Shown: positions 26,891 through 36,248, counted from the first letter of the stretch. The stretch: DNA of 64,000 nucleotides from BD2-11 clade cluster bacterium bin43 (GCA_002238605.1 MPMR01000004.1:1-64000), one strand, 5' to 3'. The notes: generated from the letters alone by a model not told the origin. Translations and numbers: made by a program.

Positions 26891-26949
26891 GCCGAGCACC
26901 GAGTTTCAGCTGAAACTCACTTGGGCTCTTCGATCCCGGGGCCGTCCGG

Positions 26950-27537
26950 TCAGGAACCCTCCCTCGGCGCCAGACTGTACGGCTCCCGCGCGAACACCCG
27001 GCGCACCATCGGCTCGAAAAATTCGAGCGGCAGCGACTCGTAGTCCGGATCGAACGCGCACTGGTCCCAGCGGTGACAGAAGTCCACGGCGTCCTGATAC
27101 CAGGGATGGTCGCGGTACTTGTCGCGCGCGTTGCGGTCGCCGCCCAAGTGATGGGCGTAGTAGTAGTACTGGAACAGGCCGTGGTGTTTGACGATCCAAT
27201 ACGTTCGCTCGGTCACGTAGGGGCGCAGCAGCAGCGCGGACAGCTCGCCGTGGCTGTGCGGGGCCATCAGGTCGTCGACGTCGTGCAGGAGCGCCGCCAC
27301 CACCATCTCTTCTTCAGCGCCGTCGCGATGGGCGCGGGTCGCGGTCTGCAGCGAATGCTCCAGCCGGTCGACCTGGTAGCCGGAGAGCGAACCCGACAGC
27401 TCGCGGAGATGCGCCAGCACGCGGTCGGCGGTGCCGGCGGCGAATTCTTCCTCGAGATGATCGAGCAGTTCGTAGTCTTCGCGGGTGCCGTCCGCCATGG
27501 CGGTGAAGCTCACCACGGGGCCGCCGGGCTTTGCCAT
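26950..27537 (-). CDS. HD-domain mixed-valent diiron oxygenase-like protein (TmpB/PhnZ type)
   Basis: A protein of about 195 residues has HSLQTATRAHRDGAEEE (first His near 61), the HD pair in AALLHDVDDL (H85, D86), HSHGE, and IVKHHGLFQYYYY. It ends with the FDPDYESLPLEFFEPMVRRVF block common to one HD-oxygenase subgroup. Characterised relatives PhnZ and TmpB oxidatively cleave alpha-hydroxyphosphonates. The start is the ATG at 27537, preceded by CAGGAACGAT; an ATG at 27564 is possible. It is divergent from a GBBH-like 2-oxoglutarate oxygenase, which is the TmpA-TmpB pairing. The substrate is not proven. Confidence 0.75.
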   Translation of the reverse strand: MAKPGGPVVSFTAMADGTREDYELLDHLEEEFAAGTADRVLAHLRELSGSLSGYQVDRLEHSLQTATRAHRDGAEEEMVVAALLHDVDDLMAPHSHGELSALLLRPYVTERTYWIVKHHGLFQYYYYAHHLGGDRNARDKYRDHPWYQDAVDFCHRWDQCAFDPDYESLPLEFFEPMVRRVFAREPYSLAPREGS

Positions 27538-27854
27538 ATCGTTCCTGCTCGTGACGTCGTCCATGCCTGTCGCGCTCGCAAATGAGGGCTCGTCGCCCCG
27601 CCGCGGATTCGGGCGCCGGGCCGGACGCTCCGGGCGGGATCGTTGCTTGACTCGCGCAGCATCGGCGCACTCTGATACTCGGGAGTGTCCGCGTGCGCTT
27701 CGGCCCGACTTCACCGCTCGGGGGGTGATCGAGGCCACTTCCCGATAAGCTGGTTGTGGTTCAACCGCAAGGGGCGGAGCGGACTGCCGGCAGGCCCGGA
27801 GCCACCGCAACAGCGCATGCCCCGGGCCGGCTACGACGGATGGAGGAAGTCGAC
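27538..27854. other. Divergent intergenic region between the HD oxygenase and TauD/GBBH oxygenase genes
   Basis: About 317 bases carry the start regions of both divergently read oxygenase genes. The plus-strand gene has GGAGGAAGTCGAC before its ATG and the minus-strand gene CAGGAACGAT. I see no clear promoter pair or gene in the rest. Confidence 0.5.
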
Positions 27855-28970
27855 ATGCATGACTCGATCAGCAGCCTCACGCAGAACGGCGATGCCCTGT
27901 CCGCCGTCTGGGCCGGCGGCGAACGGACCGATCTTCCCTACCTCTGGCTGCGCGACAATTGCGGGTGCGGCGAGTGCCGCGTCGTGCAGACGACCGAGAA
28001 GCGATTTCACCTCTTCCGGGTCGAGAAGGACCTGAAACCGCTGCAAGCCACCATCGAACGCGCCGGATCCCGCGACGAAGCGATCTCTCTCGACTGGCCT
28101 GACGGGCACCGCACCCGCTACCGGTCGAGCGAGATCCGCAACCTCCTGAGCAGACCCCGCTTCGACCTGCGCTACTGGGACGGCCGCTTCCAGCCGCGGA
28201 GGTTCGACTATCAGCGGTTTCTGGCGAGCGACCGTGCAGCCGCCGAGCTGATCGAGGAGTTCCTGCGGACAGGGGTGTGCGTGCTGGTCGACGCCCCCAC
28301 CGAACCGGATTCCTCGGAACAGCTCGCGACCCGCCTGGGCCCGGTCCGCGAGGTGCTGTTCGAGCGCATCCACAACGTCGTGCTCGACCCGAAGGGATAC
28401 AACATCGCGCACACCGGGCTGGCGGTCGCGCCGCACAACGACTTCACCAGCTACACCTGGCCGCCGAGCGTACAGGCGCTGCACATGCTGGTGAACGAGT
28501 GCGAAGGCGGCGAGTCCATCGTCGTGGACGGCTTCGGCCTGCTGAACGAGCTACGCAGCAGTCACCCCGACCTGTTCGACGCGCTGTGCCAGGTGCCGGT
28601 GCCGTTCCGCATCTTCAGCGAGCAATACGAGGTCTACGCCGCCAACCCAATGGTCGAGCTGGACAGCGCCGGCGAGATCAGGTTGATGCGCTTCAATACG
28701 GCGCAGATGCAGGCCGTCCCGCTTTCGGAGCCTCGGCTGAGGGACTTCTACGCCGCCTACCACGAGCTCTCCGGGCGCGTGAACGACGCCGGCGCACAGG
28801 TCACCTTCCGGCTGGAGGGGGGGCAGGTTCTGCTGTGCGCCGGGCATCGCGTGCTGCATGGTCGTACCGTATTGCGTTCGAAGGGGCAGCGGCACCTGCA
28901 GGACGCCTACTTCGAGCACGACAACGTGCGCACCCACCTCAGGTGGCTGCGCCTCAGCGGCCGGATCTGA
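27855..28970 (+). CDS. TauD/TfdA family 2-oxoglutarate oxygenase, GBBH/TmpA-like
   Basis: This 371-residue protein has the two-domain layout of gamma-butyrobetaine hydroxylases. The N-terminal zinc-binding domain carries C36, C38 and C41 in NCGCGEC, with H52 nearby. The catalytic domain has the facial triad in APHNDF (H194, D196) and a distal His in AGHRVLHGR (H335). The family hydroxylates quaternary-ammonium compounds. Known members act on gamma-butyrobetaine (carnitine synthesis) or, for TmpA, on 2-trimethylaminoethylphosphonate. The divergent PhnZ/TmpB-like HD oxygenase favours the phosphonate role. The ATG at 27855 has GGAGGA upstream. Confidence 0.82.
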   Translation: MHDSISSLTQNGDALSAVWAGGERTDLPYLWLRDNCGCGECRVVQTTEKRFHLFRVEKDLKPLQATIERAGSRDEAISLDWPDGHRTRYRSSEIRNLLSRPRFDLRYWDGRFQPRRFDYQRFLASDRAAAELIEEFLRTGVCVLVDAPTEPDSSEQLATRLGPVREVLFERIHNVVLDPKGYNIAHTGLAVAPHNDFTSYTWPPSVQALHMLVNECEGGESIVVDGFGLLNELRSSHPDLFDALCQVPVPFRIFSEQYEVYAANPMVELDSAGEIRLMRFNTAQMQAVPLSEPRLRDFYAAYHELSGRVNDAGAQVTFRLEGGQVLLCAGHRVLHGRTVLRSKGQRHLQDAYFEHDNVRTHLRWLRLSGRI

Positions 28971-29034
28971 ACCGCAAACCCGCGCCATCGGCCAGGCAGC
29001 CTGCCGGCGGCGGTCAACCAGCCGCAAGGGACGA

Positions 29035-29931
29035 ATGGCAGCTCCCTCAAAGACGCGGATCCAAGCCGCACTTCTCGACCTTGTCCTCGGCGCCTCGGTG
29101 GAGATCCTGCCGGGTCGGCTGCCGCAGCCGGAAGTCCTCGCCGGCCGCCTCCCGCGCGGGACCTCCGTCTATGTGCCGTTCCCGCCGAAGGGCCGGTGGC
29201 CGGAGACCATCGCCGCCTGCGAACAGGTGCTGGCGGCGGGCATGCAGCCGGTGCCGCACCTGGCGGCGCGCTCGGTGCGAAGCCCGAACGAGCTCGACGA
29301 GTGGTTGTGCGCGCTGGTGGAGGCAGGAGTGGACTCCCTGATGCTGGTGGCCGGAGACCGCGCCACGCCCGCCGGCCCGTACCGCGATACGCCGGCCCTG
29401 CTCGACTCGGGGTTGCTCGCCGAGCACGGTCTTCGGCGGTTCGGGGTCACCTCGTATCCGGAGGGGCACCCCCTGGTCGGCTCGGCTGATCTGGATGAGG
29501 CGCTCCGGCGCAAGACAGAGTATGCCCGGGCGACGGATTCGGAGCTCTGGATCGTGACCCAGTTCGTGTTCTCGCCCTCCCCCGCGCTCGCCTGGCTGAA
29601 GCGGATGAGGGAGACCGGCTGTATGCTCCCTGTTCGTATCGGGATGCCGGGACCGGTCGCGCTGAGCGCTCTGATCGGCTACGCGGTCCGCTCCGGCGTC
29701 GTGGCGTCCGCACGGGCGTTGAGACGCAAGCCCGGCATCGCGCGGTTGGCGGGCAGATGGTCGCCGACGCCCATTGCGCAAGCGCTGGCCCGGCACCTGG
29801 CCGCCCGCGAGAATACACCTGCCGTCGACATGCACCTGTTTACCTTCGGTGGCCTCACGGACGCCGCCGAATGGCTGTCAAACCTGCAGAAACCCGGCGG
29901 AGTGACGGTTTGTCCGCCAGAAAACGGCTGA
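29035..29931 (+). CDS. MetF-like (methylenetetrahydrofolate reductase family) TIM-barrel protein
   Basis: This 298-residue protein follows the MetF pattern. A mid-chain segment reads AAGMQPVPHLAARSV, then VEAGVDSLMLVAGDRA, then FGVTSYPEGHPLVG. KTEYARATDSELWIVTQFVFS and LPVRIGMPGP end the barrel. The match is clear but divergent, and some FAD-contact positions of classical MetF are hard to place. It lies 64 bases after the GBBH/TmpA-like gene on the same strand. If that pathway yields glycine betaine, a folate enzyme could handle released methyl groups; this is inference. Confidence 0.75.
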   Translation: MAAPSKTRIQAALLDLVLGASVEILPGRLPQPEVLAGRLPRGTSVYVPFPPKGRWPETIAACEQVLAAGMQPVPHLAARSVRSPNELDEWLCALVEAGVDSLMLVAGDRATPAGPYRDTPALLDSGLLAEHGLRRFGVTSYPEGHPLVGSADLDEALRRKTEYARATDSELWIVTQFVFSPSPALAWLKRMRETGCMLPVRIGMPGPVALSALIGYAVRSGVVASARALRRKPGIARLAGRWSPTPIAQALARHLAARENTPAVDMHLFTFGGLTDAAEWLSNLQKPGGVTVCPPENG

Positions 29932-30068
29932 TCCGGCAAACAAAAGAGGGCCGATTCGGGAGGTTATGCGATGCGGCGTCGATCAAACGCGCATGACCGG
30001 TAGGCCGGTAGCGGCATGAATGGCGCAGGTAGTTGCCGCCCCGCTGCCGCGACCATCATCTTTCCTTG

Positions 30069-31538
30069 ATGAAAGCGAGTGTCCCCCTGATCGGCGTGGC
30101 CCTGTCTGGCGCACTCGCGGGCTGCGCCCCCGCCAGCGATGCTCCCACCGCCGGCGGCCGGATGGCCGCCCGCGTCGACGCCATTTTCGCCGACTATGCA
30201 AGCGCTTCAGGCCCCGGCTGCTCCCTGGGCGTGATCCGGGACGGCCGCCTGGTCCACGCCACGGGCTACGGCGCCGCCAACCTCGACCACGGCATCCCCA
30301 ACGGGCCCGCGACCATCTTCCGCATCGGCTCGGTCTCCAAGCAGTTCACGGCCGGGGCGATCGCCCTGCTGGCCGTCCGGGGCGAGCTGGAGCTGGATGC
30401 TCCCGTGCAGCGCTACATCTCCGAGTTTCCGGACTACCCCGAGCCTCCCACCGTCCGACATCTAATTCATCATACCTCGGGGGTGCGCGACTACATCGTG
30501 CTCATGTCCCTGGCGGGCAACCGCAGCGAGGACTTCTACACCAACCAGGAGGTTCTCGACGCGATCACGCGGCAGCGCGAGCTCAACTTCACGCCGGGCG
30601 CGGAGTACCTGTACAGCAACGCGGGCTATTTCCTGCTGGGCGAGATCGTGGCCCGGGTCTCGGGGCAGAGCCTGCGCGAGTTCGCCGAAACCGAGTTCTT
30701 CGGCCCGCTGGGCATGACCCTCACGCACTTCCACGACGACCACAACGAGATCGTCCCCAACCGGGCCATCGGCTACGCCCCCAGCGACGATGGCTTCCGC
30801 ATCAACGTGACCACGCTCGACATGGTCGGGGACGGCGGCATCTTCACGTCGGTGGAGGAGTGGGTCGCGTGGGACCGAAACCTCACCGAGGGCACGGTCG
30901 GCGGGCCCGAATGGGTGGCGCTCATCCACGAGCGCGGCGTGCTCAACTCGGGCGACACCATCCCCTACGCCTTCGGCATCTCCCACGGCGAGCACCGCGG
31001 GCTGGCAACGGTTGGGCACGGGGGCTCGTGGGTCGGGTACCGGGCGGCGATGTCGCGCTATCCCGAGGCCGGCCATTCGTTCGTGGCGCTCTGCAACCGT
31101 TCGGCCATCGACCCCGGGACCCTCATCGCGAGCACGGCGGAGATCTACCTGGAAGACCGGATGGAGCCGCCGGAGGACGCCGCGGAGGGGGAAACAACCG
31201 ACGAGGCTGCGGAACAGGCACCGGAGGAGGCCGCCGCAGACGACGCCTCGCAGGATGAACCCGACCTCGACATCCCGAACCGCGCGCGCTACGCCGGATC
31301 GTTCTACAGCCCCGAGCTGGACACCACCTATCGCATTGCAGTGGAAGGCGATGCCGGACTCACGTTGCACGTGGGCCGCCTGGACCCGGCCGCGCTGATG
31401 ACCGTTTCGGACGGCATGCTCACGAGCGAGCGAGGGTGGACGCTCCGGTTCTCGCAGCTGGCCGACGGTCGCCACCAGGCGATGATGGTCGATGCCGGGC
31501 GGGTCAAGAACCTGCGGTTCGCACGGGCCGAGGGGTAG
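30069..31538 (+). CDS. Beta-lactamase-like serine hydrolase, lipoprotein
   Basis: This 489-residue protein has a lipoprotein signal (ALSGALAGC, cysteine at 19). The penicillin-binding/class C beta-lactamase fold follows. The nucleophile motif is SVSK (S88, K91). A YSN motif sits in EYLYSNAGYFLLGE, and GHGGSWVGYRA is the third motif. An acidic linker rich in Glu and Ala leads to a small C-terminal beta domain (RYAGSFYSPELDTTYRI). Such proteins are esterases, peptidases or amidases. It is 12 bases before the sterol-reductase-like gene and probably co-transcribed. An ATG at 30033 is an alternative start. Confidence 0.85.
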   Translation: MKASVPLIGVALSGALAGCAPASDAPTAGGRMAARVDAIFADYASASGPGCSLGVIRDGRLVHATGYGAANLDHGIPNGPATIFRIGSVSKQFTAGAIALLAVRGELELDAPVQRYISEFPDYPEPPTVRHLIHHTSGVRDYIVLMSLAGNRSEDFYTNQEVLDAITRQRELNFTPGAEYLYSNAGYFLLGEIVARVSGQSLREFAETEFFGPLGMTLTHFHDDHNEIVPNRAIGYAPSDDGFRINVTTLDMVGDGGIFTSVEEWVAWDRNLTEGTVGGPEWVALIHERGVLNSGDTIPYAFGISHGEHRGLATVGHGGSWVGYRAAMSRYPEAGHSFVALCNRSAIDPGTLIASTAEIYLEDRMEPPEDAAEGETTDEAAEQAPEEAAADDASQDEPDLDIPNRARYAGSFYSPELDTTYRIAVEGDAGLTLHVGRLDPAALMTVSDGMLTSERGWTLRFSQLADGRHQAMMVDAGRVKNLRFARAEG

Positions 31539-31550
31539 CGGCATCCGACC

Positions 31551-32690
31551 ATGATTGAATGGCTTGGCATCGGCCACCTCTTCGAGCTCTCCCCGCCGGA
31601 AGCGGTTGCGGGCTTTCTCACCCCGCTGGTGATCTTCGCCGCGTTCTTCGTAGCGCAGCTCGTGCTGCCGGGAAGGCGGGTGCCGGGCTACGTCGTCAAC
31701 CCGGAGACCGGCAGACCCCGCAACTATCGGCTGAACGGCATTCTGGTGTTCGCCATCGCGCACATCGCGTGGGCGCTCGAGCTCACCGGGATGCCGCTCG
31801 ACTGGTTCTACCGGTCCTCGGTCTACGCGGTGGCCGGTGGAACGGTCCTGTGCCTCATCCTTGCCCTCCTGGCGGTGTTCGGAGGGTCGCAAGACAAGGT
31901 GGACAAGCCGCTCGCCGCGCTGTGGGAGGGACGCGCCCGGGAGCTGTCCTTCTTCAACGAGCGCATCGACGTGAAGATGTACCTGTACGTCGTGGGCGGG
32001 ACGATGCTGACGCTCAACGCGATGTCCGGAGCTGCATACCACTATGGGTTATTCGGCGAAGATGCCAACCCGGGCGTCTTCCTGTACGCGGGGTTCCTGA
32101 CGTTCTACGTCCTGGACTACTTCATCTTCGAGCGGGTCCAGCTGTACACCTATGACGTGATCCACGAGCGCATGGGCTTCAAGATGTTCTGGGGCGGCCT
32201 CATGGTGTACGGATGGCTCTACATCCTGCCGCTGTGGGGCATGGCCGTGTACCCGGACCCCGGCTTGACGCCGCCGGGGAGGTACGTCTGGCTCATTGGG
32301 TCGGCCGCGCTCTTCCTGGTCGGGTGGGGTATCGCGCGGGGCGCCAACATGCAGAAGTACACCTTCAAGCGATGGCCGGAGCGCAAGTTCCTCGGGCTCA
32401 TCGAGCCGGAGTACATCGAGGCCGGAGACCGCAAGATCCTGTGCAGCGGCCTTTGGGGCGTCGCCCGCCATTTCAACTACCTGGGCGAGGGGTTCTTCTC
32501 CCTGGCCATCGCCCTGGCGTTCGGCTACTTCGCCAACCCATGGGCCTGGACCTACTTCGTCTTCATCGTCGGGCTCTTCATCGTCCGTCAACGCGACGAC
32601 GACAGGCTCTGCGCCGAGAAATACGGCGCCGGGAAGTGGGCGGAGTACCAGGCACGGGTGAAGTACCGGATCATTCCCCGGATCTACTGA
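31551..32690 (+). CDS. ERG4/ERG24-family sterol reductase-like membrane protein
   Basis: This 379-residue polytopic protein is strongly like the sterol C14/C24/C7-reductase family in its C-terminal part: CSGLWGVARHFNYLGEGFFS, the RQRDDDRLCAEKYG block and the ending WAEYQARVKYRIIPRIY. These residues contact NADPH in the family. Roughly eight to ten hydrophobic segments are visible. It should reduce a double bond in a sterol or a related isoprenoid lipid. A serine hydrolase gene lies 12 bases before and a TonB receptor 20 bases after, so they likely form an operon. Confidence 0.82.
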   Translation: MIEWLGIGHLFELSPPEAVAGFLTPLVIFAAFFVAQLVLPGRRVPGYVVNPETGRPRNYRLNGILVFAIAHIAWALELTGMPLDWFYRSSVYAVAGGTVLCLILALLAVFGGSQDKVDKPLAALWEGRARELSFFNERIDVKMYLYVVGGTMLTLNAMSGAAYHYGLFGEDANPGVFLYAGFLTFYVLDYFIFERVQLYTYDVIHERMGFKMFWGGLMVYGWLYILPLWGMAVYPDPGLTPPGRYVWLIGSAALFLVGWGIARGANMQKYTFKRWPERKFLGLIEPEYIEAGDRKILCSGLWGVARHFNYLGEGFFSLAIALAFGYFANPWAWTYFVFIVGLFIVRQRDDDRLCAEKYGAGKWAEYQARVKYRIIPRIY

Positions 32691-32710
32691 GCACGCCGGA
32701 CGTGGAAACG

Positions 32711-35047
32711 ATGCGCGCGCGATGCGCGACGGGAATGCTGCTCTCGCTGTCGCTCCTCGCCCTCACTGCACCCCTTCCCGCATCCGCCCAGACGGACCAG
32801 CTCAGCGGCCGGATCCGGTCGGATGACGGACGTCCCGTCGAGGGCGCGCTGGCGGAGGTTCATCCGGTATCGGACTCGACTCTGACGGCGTATACGCTGG
32901 CGAACGAGCTCGGCTTCTTCGCCTTCCGCGATCTGGAGCCGGCCACGTACGTGCTCAGAGTGACCCGAATCGGCTTTCAGGAATTCCAGGAGCAGGTGAG
33001 TGTCGAGGGGGGCGTGACCGAAGTCGAGGTCGTAATGACGACGCAGGCGATCGTGTTTGCGGGCATCACGGTCGAGGCCGAGCGCAGCCGCGCCAAGACC
33101 CGCTTCGAGGAGTCGGCCGGCATCACCGTCCAGGAGATCGAGGCCGCCGCCCTCAAATCGCTCCCCATCATCGCCGAATCGGACCCGCTCCGGGCCATCG
33201 AGGTGCTTCCGGGGGTGACCACGACGTCGGACTTCTCCGCGGCCTTCAACGTGCGCGGCGGATCCGCCGATCAGAACCTCATCCTCCTCGACGAGGTGCC
33301 GATCTTCAATCCATTCCACCTGGGAGGGATCTTCTCCGTCTTCAATGCCGACATGGTGGACCGGGTCGAACTGCAGTCCGGGGGTTTTGCGGCCGAGTAC
33401 GGGGGCCGGGTGTCGTCGGTGTTGACCATCGAGAGCGATCCCGGCGACGGGGAGTTCGGGGTCGACGCGGGCGTGAGCATTCTGGCATCCCGCGTGGCGG
33501 TGAACGGAGCGCTTCCCCGGGGCGCCACCGAGAAACTGGGGTTCCAGACGACGCGCTGGCGCATGTCCGCGCGGCGTTCCTATCTGGACGTGCTCTTCAA
33601 GCCGTGGATCGACTTTCCGTACCACCTCTCGGACCTGCAGGGGGTCTTCGAGGCCTGGACCGGGAGCAGCAGCCGGCTTCGTTTCGTCGGCTACAGCGGC
33701 CGGGACGTCGTGGACCTCTCGGGCGCCGAGGACACCCCCCTCCCGATCAGCTGGTCCTGGGGGAACGACGCGTTCGGGGGTTCGTGGACGCAGTCCATGA
33801 GCGGGGGCGCTTCGATGGCGGTCCGTGCCTCGCTGTCGCGCTTCAAGTCCGATCTGGCGTTTCCGGAGGCCGACGTCGAGTTCCGGACCGGGGTCGAACA
33901 GGCTTCCGCCGGTGCCGATCTCGAGCTCTTGCCCTCGTGGGCCACGCGCTGGAAGTCGGGCGTAAGCGCGAGACGGGTCTCGTACGACAACGGGCTGTTG
34001 GGGGGCGGCTCGACCTTCCTCGACCAGGAGGGCAGCGGCGTCGAAATCGCGGCATACAGCCAGGTACACTGGGATCCCAGTCCGAGCTGGCTGGTGGAAG
34101 GCGGGGTGCGTGCGGACTACTGGCGGCCGAACGCGGGGGAGACTGCAGCGACACTCTCGCCCCGCTTCGCCGTCAGGCGCTTCCTGCGGGACAGGAATTC
34201 GGCAGTGCGCCTGTCCGCGGGCCGGTACAGCCAGTTCATCCACTCCACCCGGGACGAGGAGTTTCCCTTCGGGATCGACACCTGGGTGCTGGCGGGCGCG
34301 GAGGCTCCGCGCATCATCTCGGACCAGGTGCAGGTGGGGGCCGAGAGCTTCTTCGGCGACGACGATGCCTGGTTCGCGTCGCTCGAGGGCTACTATCGCA
34401 CCTTCGCCGGGGTGGCCGCGGTCAACGCGGTCGACGATCCGAACGACGACTCGGATGCACTGGTCGCGGGTGACGGCAACGCGTACGGCGTGGACCTCTA
34501 CATCAAGCGGGACCGCGGTGCCACCACCGGCTGGATCTCCGTCTCGTTCCTGAAGACCCTGCGGTCCTTCCCGGACACCCGCTCCGGCATGGACCCGCTG
34601 CCGCTCATCACGTATCCGCCGGTCTTCGACCGCCGCTTCGAGGTCGACCTCGCCCTGCGCCGGCCCCTCGACTGGTGGGGGCTCGAGATCGGCGTCAGAG
34701 CCAATTTCGGAACCGGCCTGCCGTACACCCGGCCGCTCGGCATATACCACGTCTACCGCACGCAACTGGTCGGAGGCGTCGCGAGCCTCGAGGACGACGA
34801 CGCGGTGCTGCTCGGACCCCGCAACGGCGCGCGCTTTCCCGCCCGGCACCGGCTGGATCTGTCGTTCCGCAAGACCATCACGAAGGGGTGGGGCACGATG
34901 ACCCCGTATCTGAGCGTGATCAACGTCTACAACCGAAAGAACGCGTTCTTCTACGTCTACAACTACGGCGCCACGCCCCCGACCCGGGAGGGTGTGTCGA
35001 TGATCCCCCTGCTTCCCACGCTGGGCCTCGAGGCCTCGTTCCGATGA
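32711..35047 (+). CDS. TonB-dependent outer-membrane receptor with carboxypeptidase-regulatory N-domain
   Basis: This 778-residue protein has a signal peptide (GMLLSLSLLALTAPLPASA). A CarboxypepD_reg domain follows (LSGRIRSDDGRPVEGALAEV; ATYVLRVTRIGFQEF). The plug domain contains FNVRGGSADQNLILLDEVPI, with LQSGGFAAEYGGRVSSVLTI. The rest is a beta-barrel rich in aromatic residues. It should import a ligand using TonB energy; the ligand is unknown. Its stop overlaps the ATG of the following lipoprotein gene (ATGA, 35044-35047). The pairing resembles SusC/SusD-like arrangements, although the partner is not SusD-like in sequence. Confidence 0.9.
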   Translation: MRARCATGMLLSLSLLALTAPLPASAQTDQLSGRIRSDDGRPVEGALAEVHPVSDSTLTAYTLANELGFFAFRDLEPATYVLRVTRIGFQEFQEQVSVEGGVTEVEVVMTTQAIVFAGITVEAERSRAKTRFEESAGITVQEIEAAALKSLPIIAESDPLRAIEVLPGVTTTSDFSAAFNVRGGSADQNLILLDEVPIFNPFHLGGIFSVFNADMVDRVELQSGGFAAEYGGRVSSVLTIESDPGDGEFGVDAGVSILASRVAVNGALPRGATEKLGFQTTRWRMSARRSYLDVLFKPWIDFPYHLSDLQGVFEAWTGSSSRLRFVGYSGRDVVDLSGAEDTPLPISWSWGNDAFGGSWTQSMSGGASMAVRASLSRFKSDLAFPEADVEFRTGVEQASAGADLELLPSWATRWKSGVSARRVSYDNGLLGGGSTFLDQEGSGVEIAAYSQVHWDPSPSWLVEGGVRADYWRPNAGETAATLSPRFAVRRFLRDRNSAVRLSAGRYSQFIHSTRDEEFPFGIDTWVLAGAEAPRIISDQVQVGAESFFGDDDAWFASLEGYYRTFAGVAAVNAVDDPNDDSDALVAGDGNAYGVDLYIKRDRGATTGWISVSFLKTLRSFPDTRSGMDPLPLITYPPVFDRRFEVDLALRRPLDWWGLEIGVRANFGTGLPYTRPLGIYHVYRTQLVGGVASLEDDDAVLLGPRNGARFPARHRLDLSFRKTITKGWGTMTPYLSVINVYNRKNAFFYVYNYGATPPTREGVSMIPLLPTLGLEASFR

Positions 35048-36144
35048 TGGGCGACGGAACAGCGGGCCACAGCCGGGCGGGGAAAACGGCTTGCCGCCGC
35101 CGTGAAGGCCCAGGCGCCGGTCGCTTGGGGATTCCGTCGCCACTCGGGCCATCGCGGCGGCCCCGCGGGTCGGGTCTGTGTGCGGCCCTGAGCGCTGTGA
35201 CGGTCGCCACCGTCCTGCTCGGCGGTTGCGAGCTCACCGAGGTAACGCTCGCGGAGTCGGAAGACGTGGTCGTCGCCGAGACGCGGCTGATCCTGAATTA
35301 CGACGGCGAGGATGCGGCACCGTGGCTGAATGTGTACGCCTACCTGCACCGGACGCTCAGCGCCGCGCGCGCGGACGAGGTGGAGGGCGCGACCGTGCGC
35401 CTGTCGGGGGCGTCGGGGGCGGTCGTTCATCTTGCACCGGCGGCGAGCGGCGACGACTGCCTCAGTTCCGACCCGGAGAACCCCAACGAGGATGTCGGTT
35501 CCTGCTACCGGGCGGTCGCCTCCCCGTCACCCTTCGCGCCGAGGGAGGTCGTCGACCTCGAGGTGATTCTGGCCGACGGCAGCACCCTCACGGCATCCAG
35601 CCGGATCCCCGGCGCCTTCGAGTTCGTGGGACTCACGCAGGAAGACGGGCACTGCCGCCTTGAGCCGGACACCAACTACCGGTTCAGCTGGACGGAGGCG
35701 GCGGGCACCTGGTCGTATCTCTCCGATACCTGGATCAGGGGATTGCCGGAGGCGCTGGCCGGGGAGGATATCGAGGTGCCGGACTCGCTGTACCTGACCG
35801 GGTTCGGAATCGGCCAGGAGGACACGGACGTCCTCTTCCCCGGGGAATACGGCCTTTTCGACATAGCCGACGAAGCCAACGCCGATCTGCTGCGCATTCT
35901 CGACGACGGCCTGCCCGGCGGCACCTGGGGGAAGGTCGCTTTCGCCGCGACCGACCGAAACTGGGTGAACTGGGTCCGGGGCGGAAACTTCAACCCCTCG
36001 GGCATCATCCGGATTCCCTCCGTCTTCGGAGACGGCACCGGTTTCTTCGGCACGGCCACGCAGCGTGTGCTCCACGTCCGCGCGGGCCCGGACGGCGACG
36101 GAATGCCGCCGCTGTGCGGACCTGCCGCTCCTCCGGACGCCTAG
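35044..36144 (+). CDS. Lipoprotein (DUF4249-like), partner of the TonB receptor
   Basis: The coding frame overlaps the receptor stop by four bases. It contains a lipobox LLGGC (cysteine about residue 62 from the first ATG). The long N-terminus before it is unusual, so a later start such as the TTG at about 35128 is possible. The body begins with an Ig-like beta segment (VVVAETRLILNYDGED) and resembles DUF4249-type outer-membrane lipoproteins that accompany TonB receptors. The cysteine pairs DDCLSS and GSCYRA could form disulfides. It is expected to work at the cell surface in ligand capture with the receptor. Confidence 0.7.
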   Translation: MMGDGTAGHSRAGKTACRRREGPGAGRLGIPSPLGPSRRPRGSGLCAALSAVTVATVLLGGCELTEVTLAESEDVVVAETRLILNYDGEDAAPWLNVYAYLHRTLSAARADEVEGATVRLSGASGAVVHLAPAASGDDCLSSDPENPNEDVGSCYRAVASPSPFAPREVVDLEVILADGSTLTASSRIPGAFEFVGLTQEDGHCRLEPDTNYRFSWTEAAGTWSYLSDTWIRGLPEALAGEDIEVPDSLYLTGFGIGQEDTDVLFPGEYGLFDIADEANADLLRILDDGLPGGTWGKVAFAATDRNWVNWVRGGNFNPSGIIRIPSVFGDGTGFFGTATQRVLHVRAGPDGDGMPPLCGPAAPPDA

Positions 36145-36248
36145 GCAAGGGCCGGGCCGGGTACGCGCGCGCACCAGAGCCTCGGGTCAATCGACTGCGC
36201 GGGACCCCTCTTTTGCCTGCCATTTTTCGGCTTTTGTGGCGGACTAAC

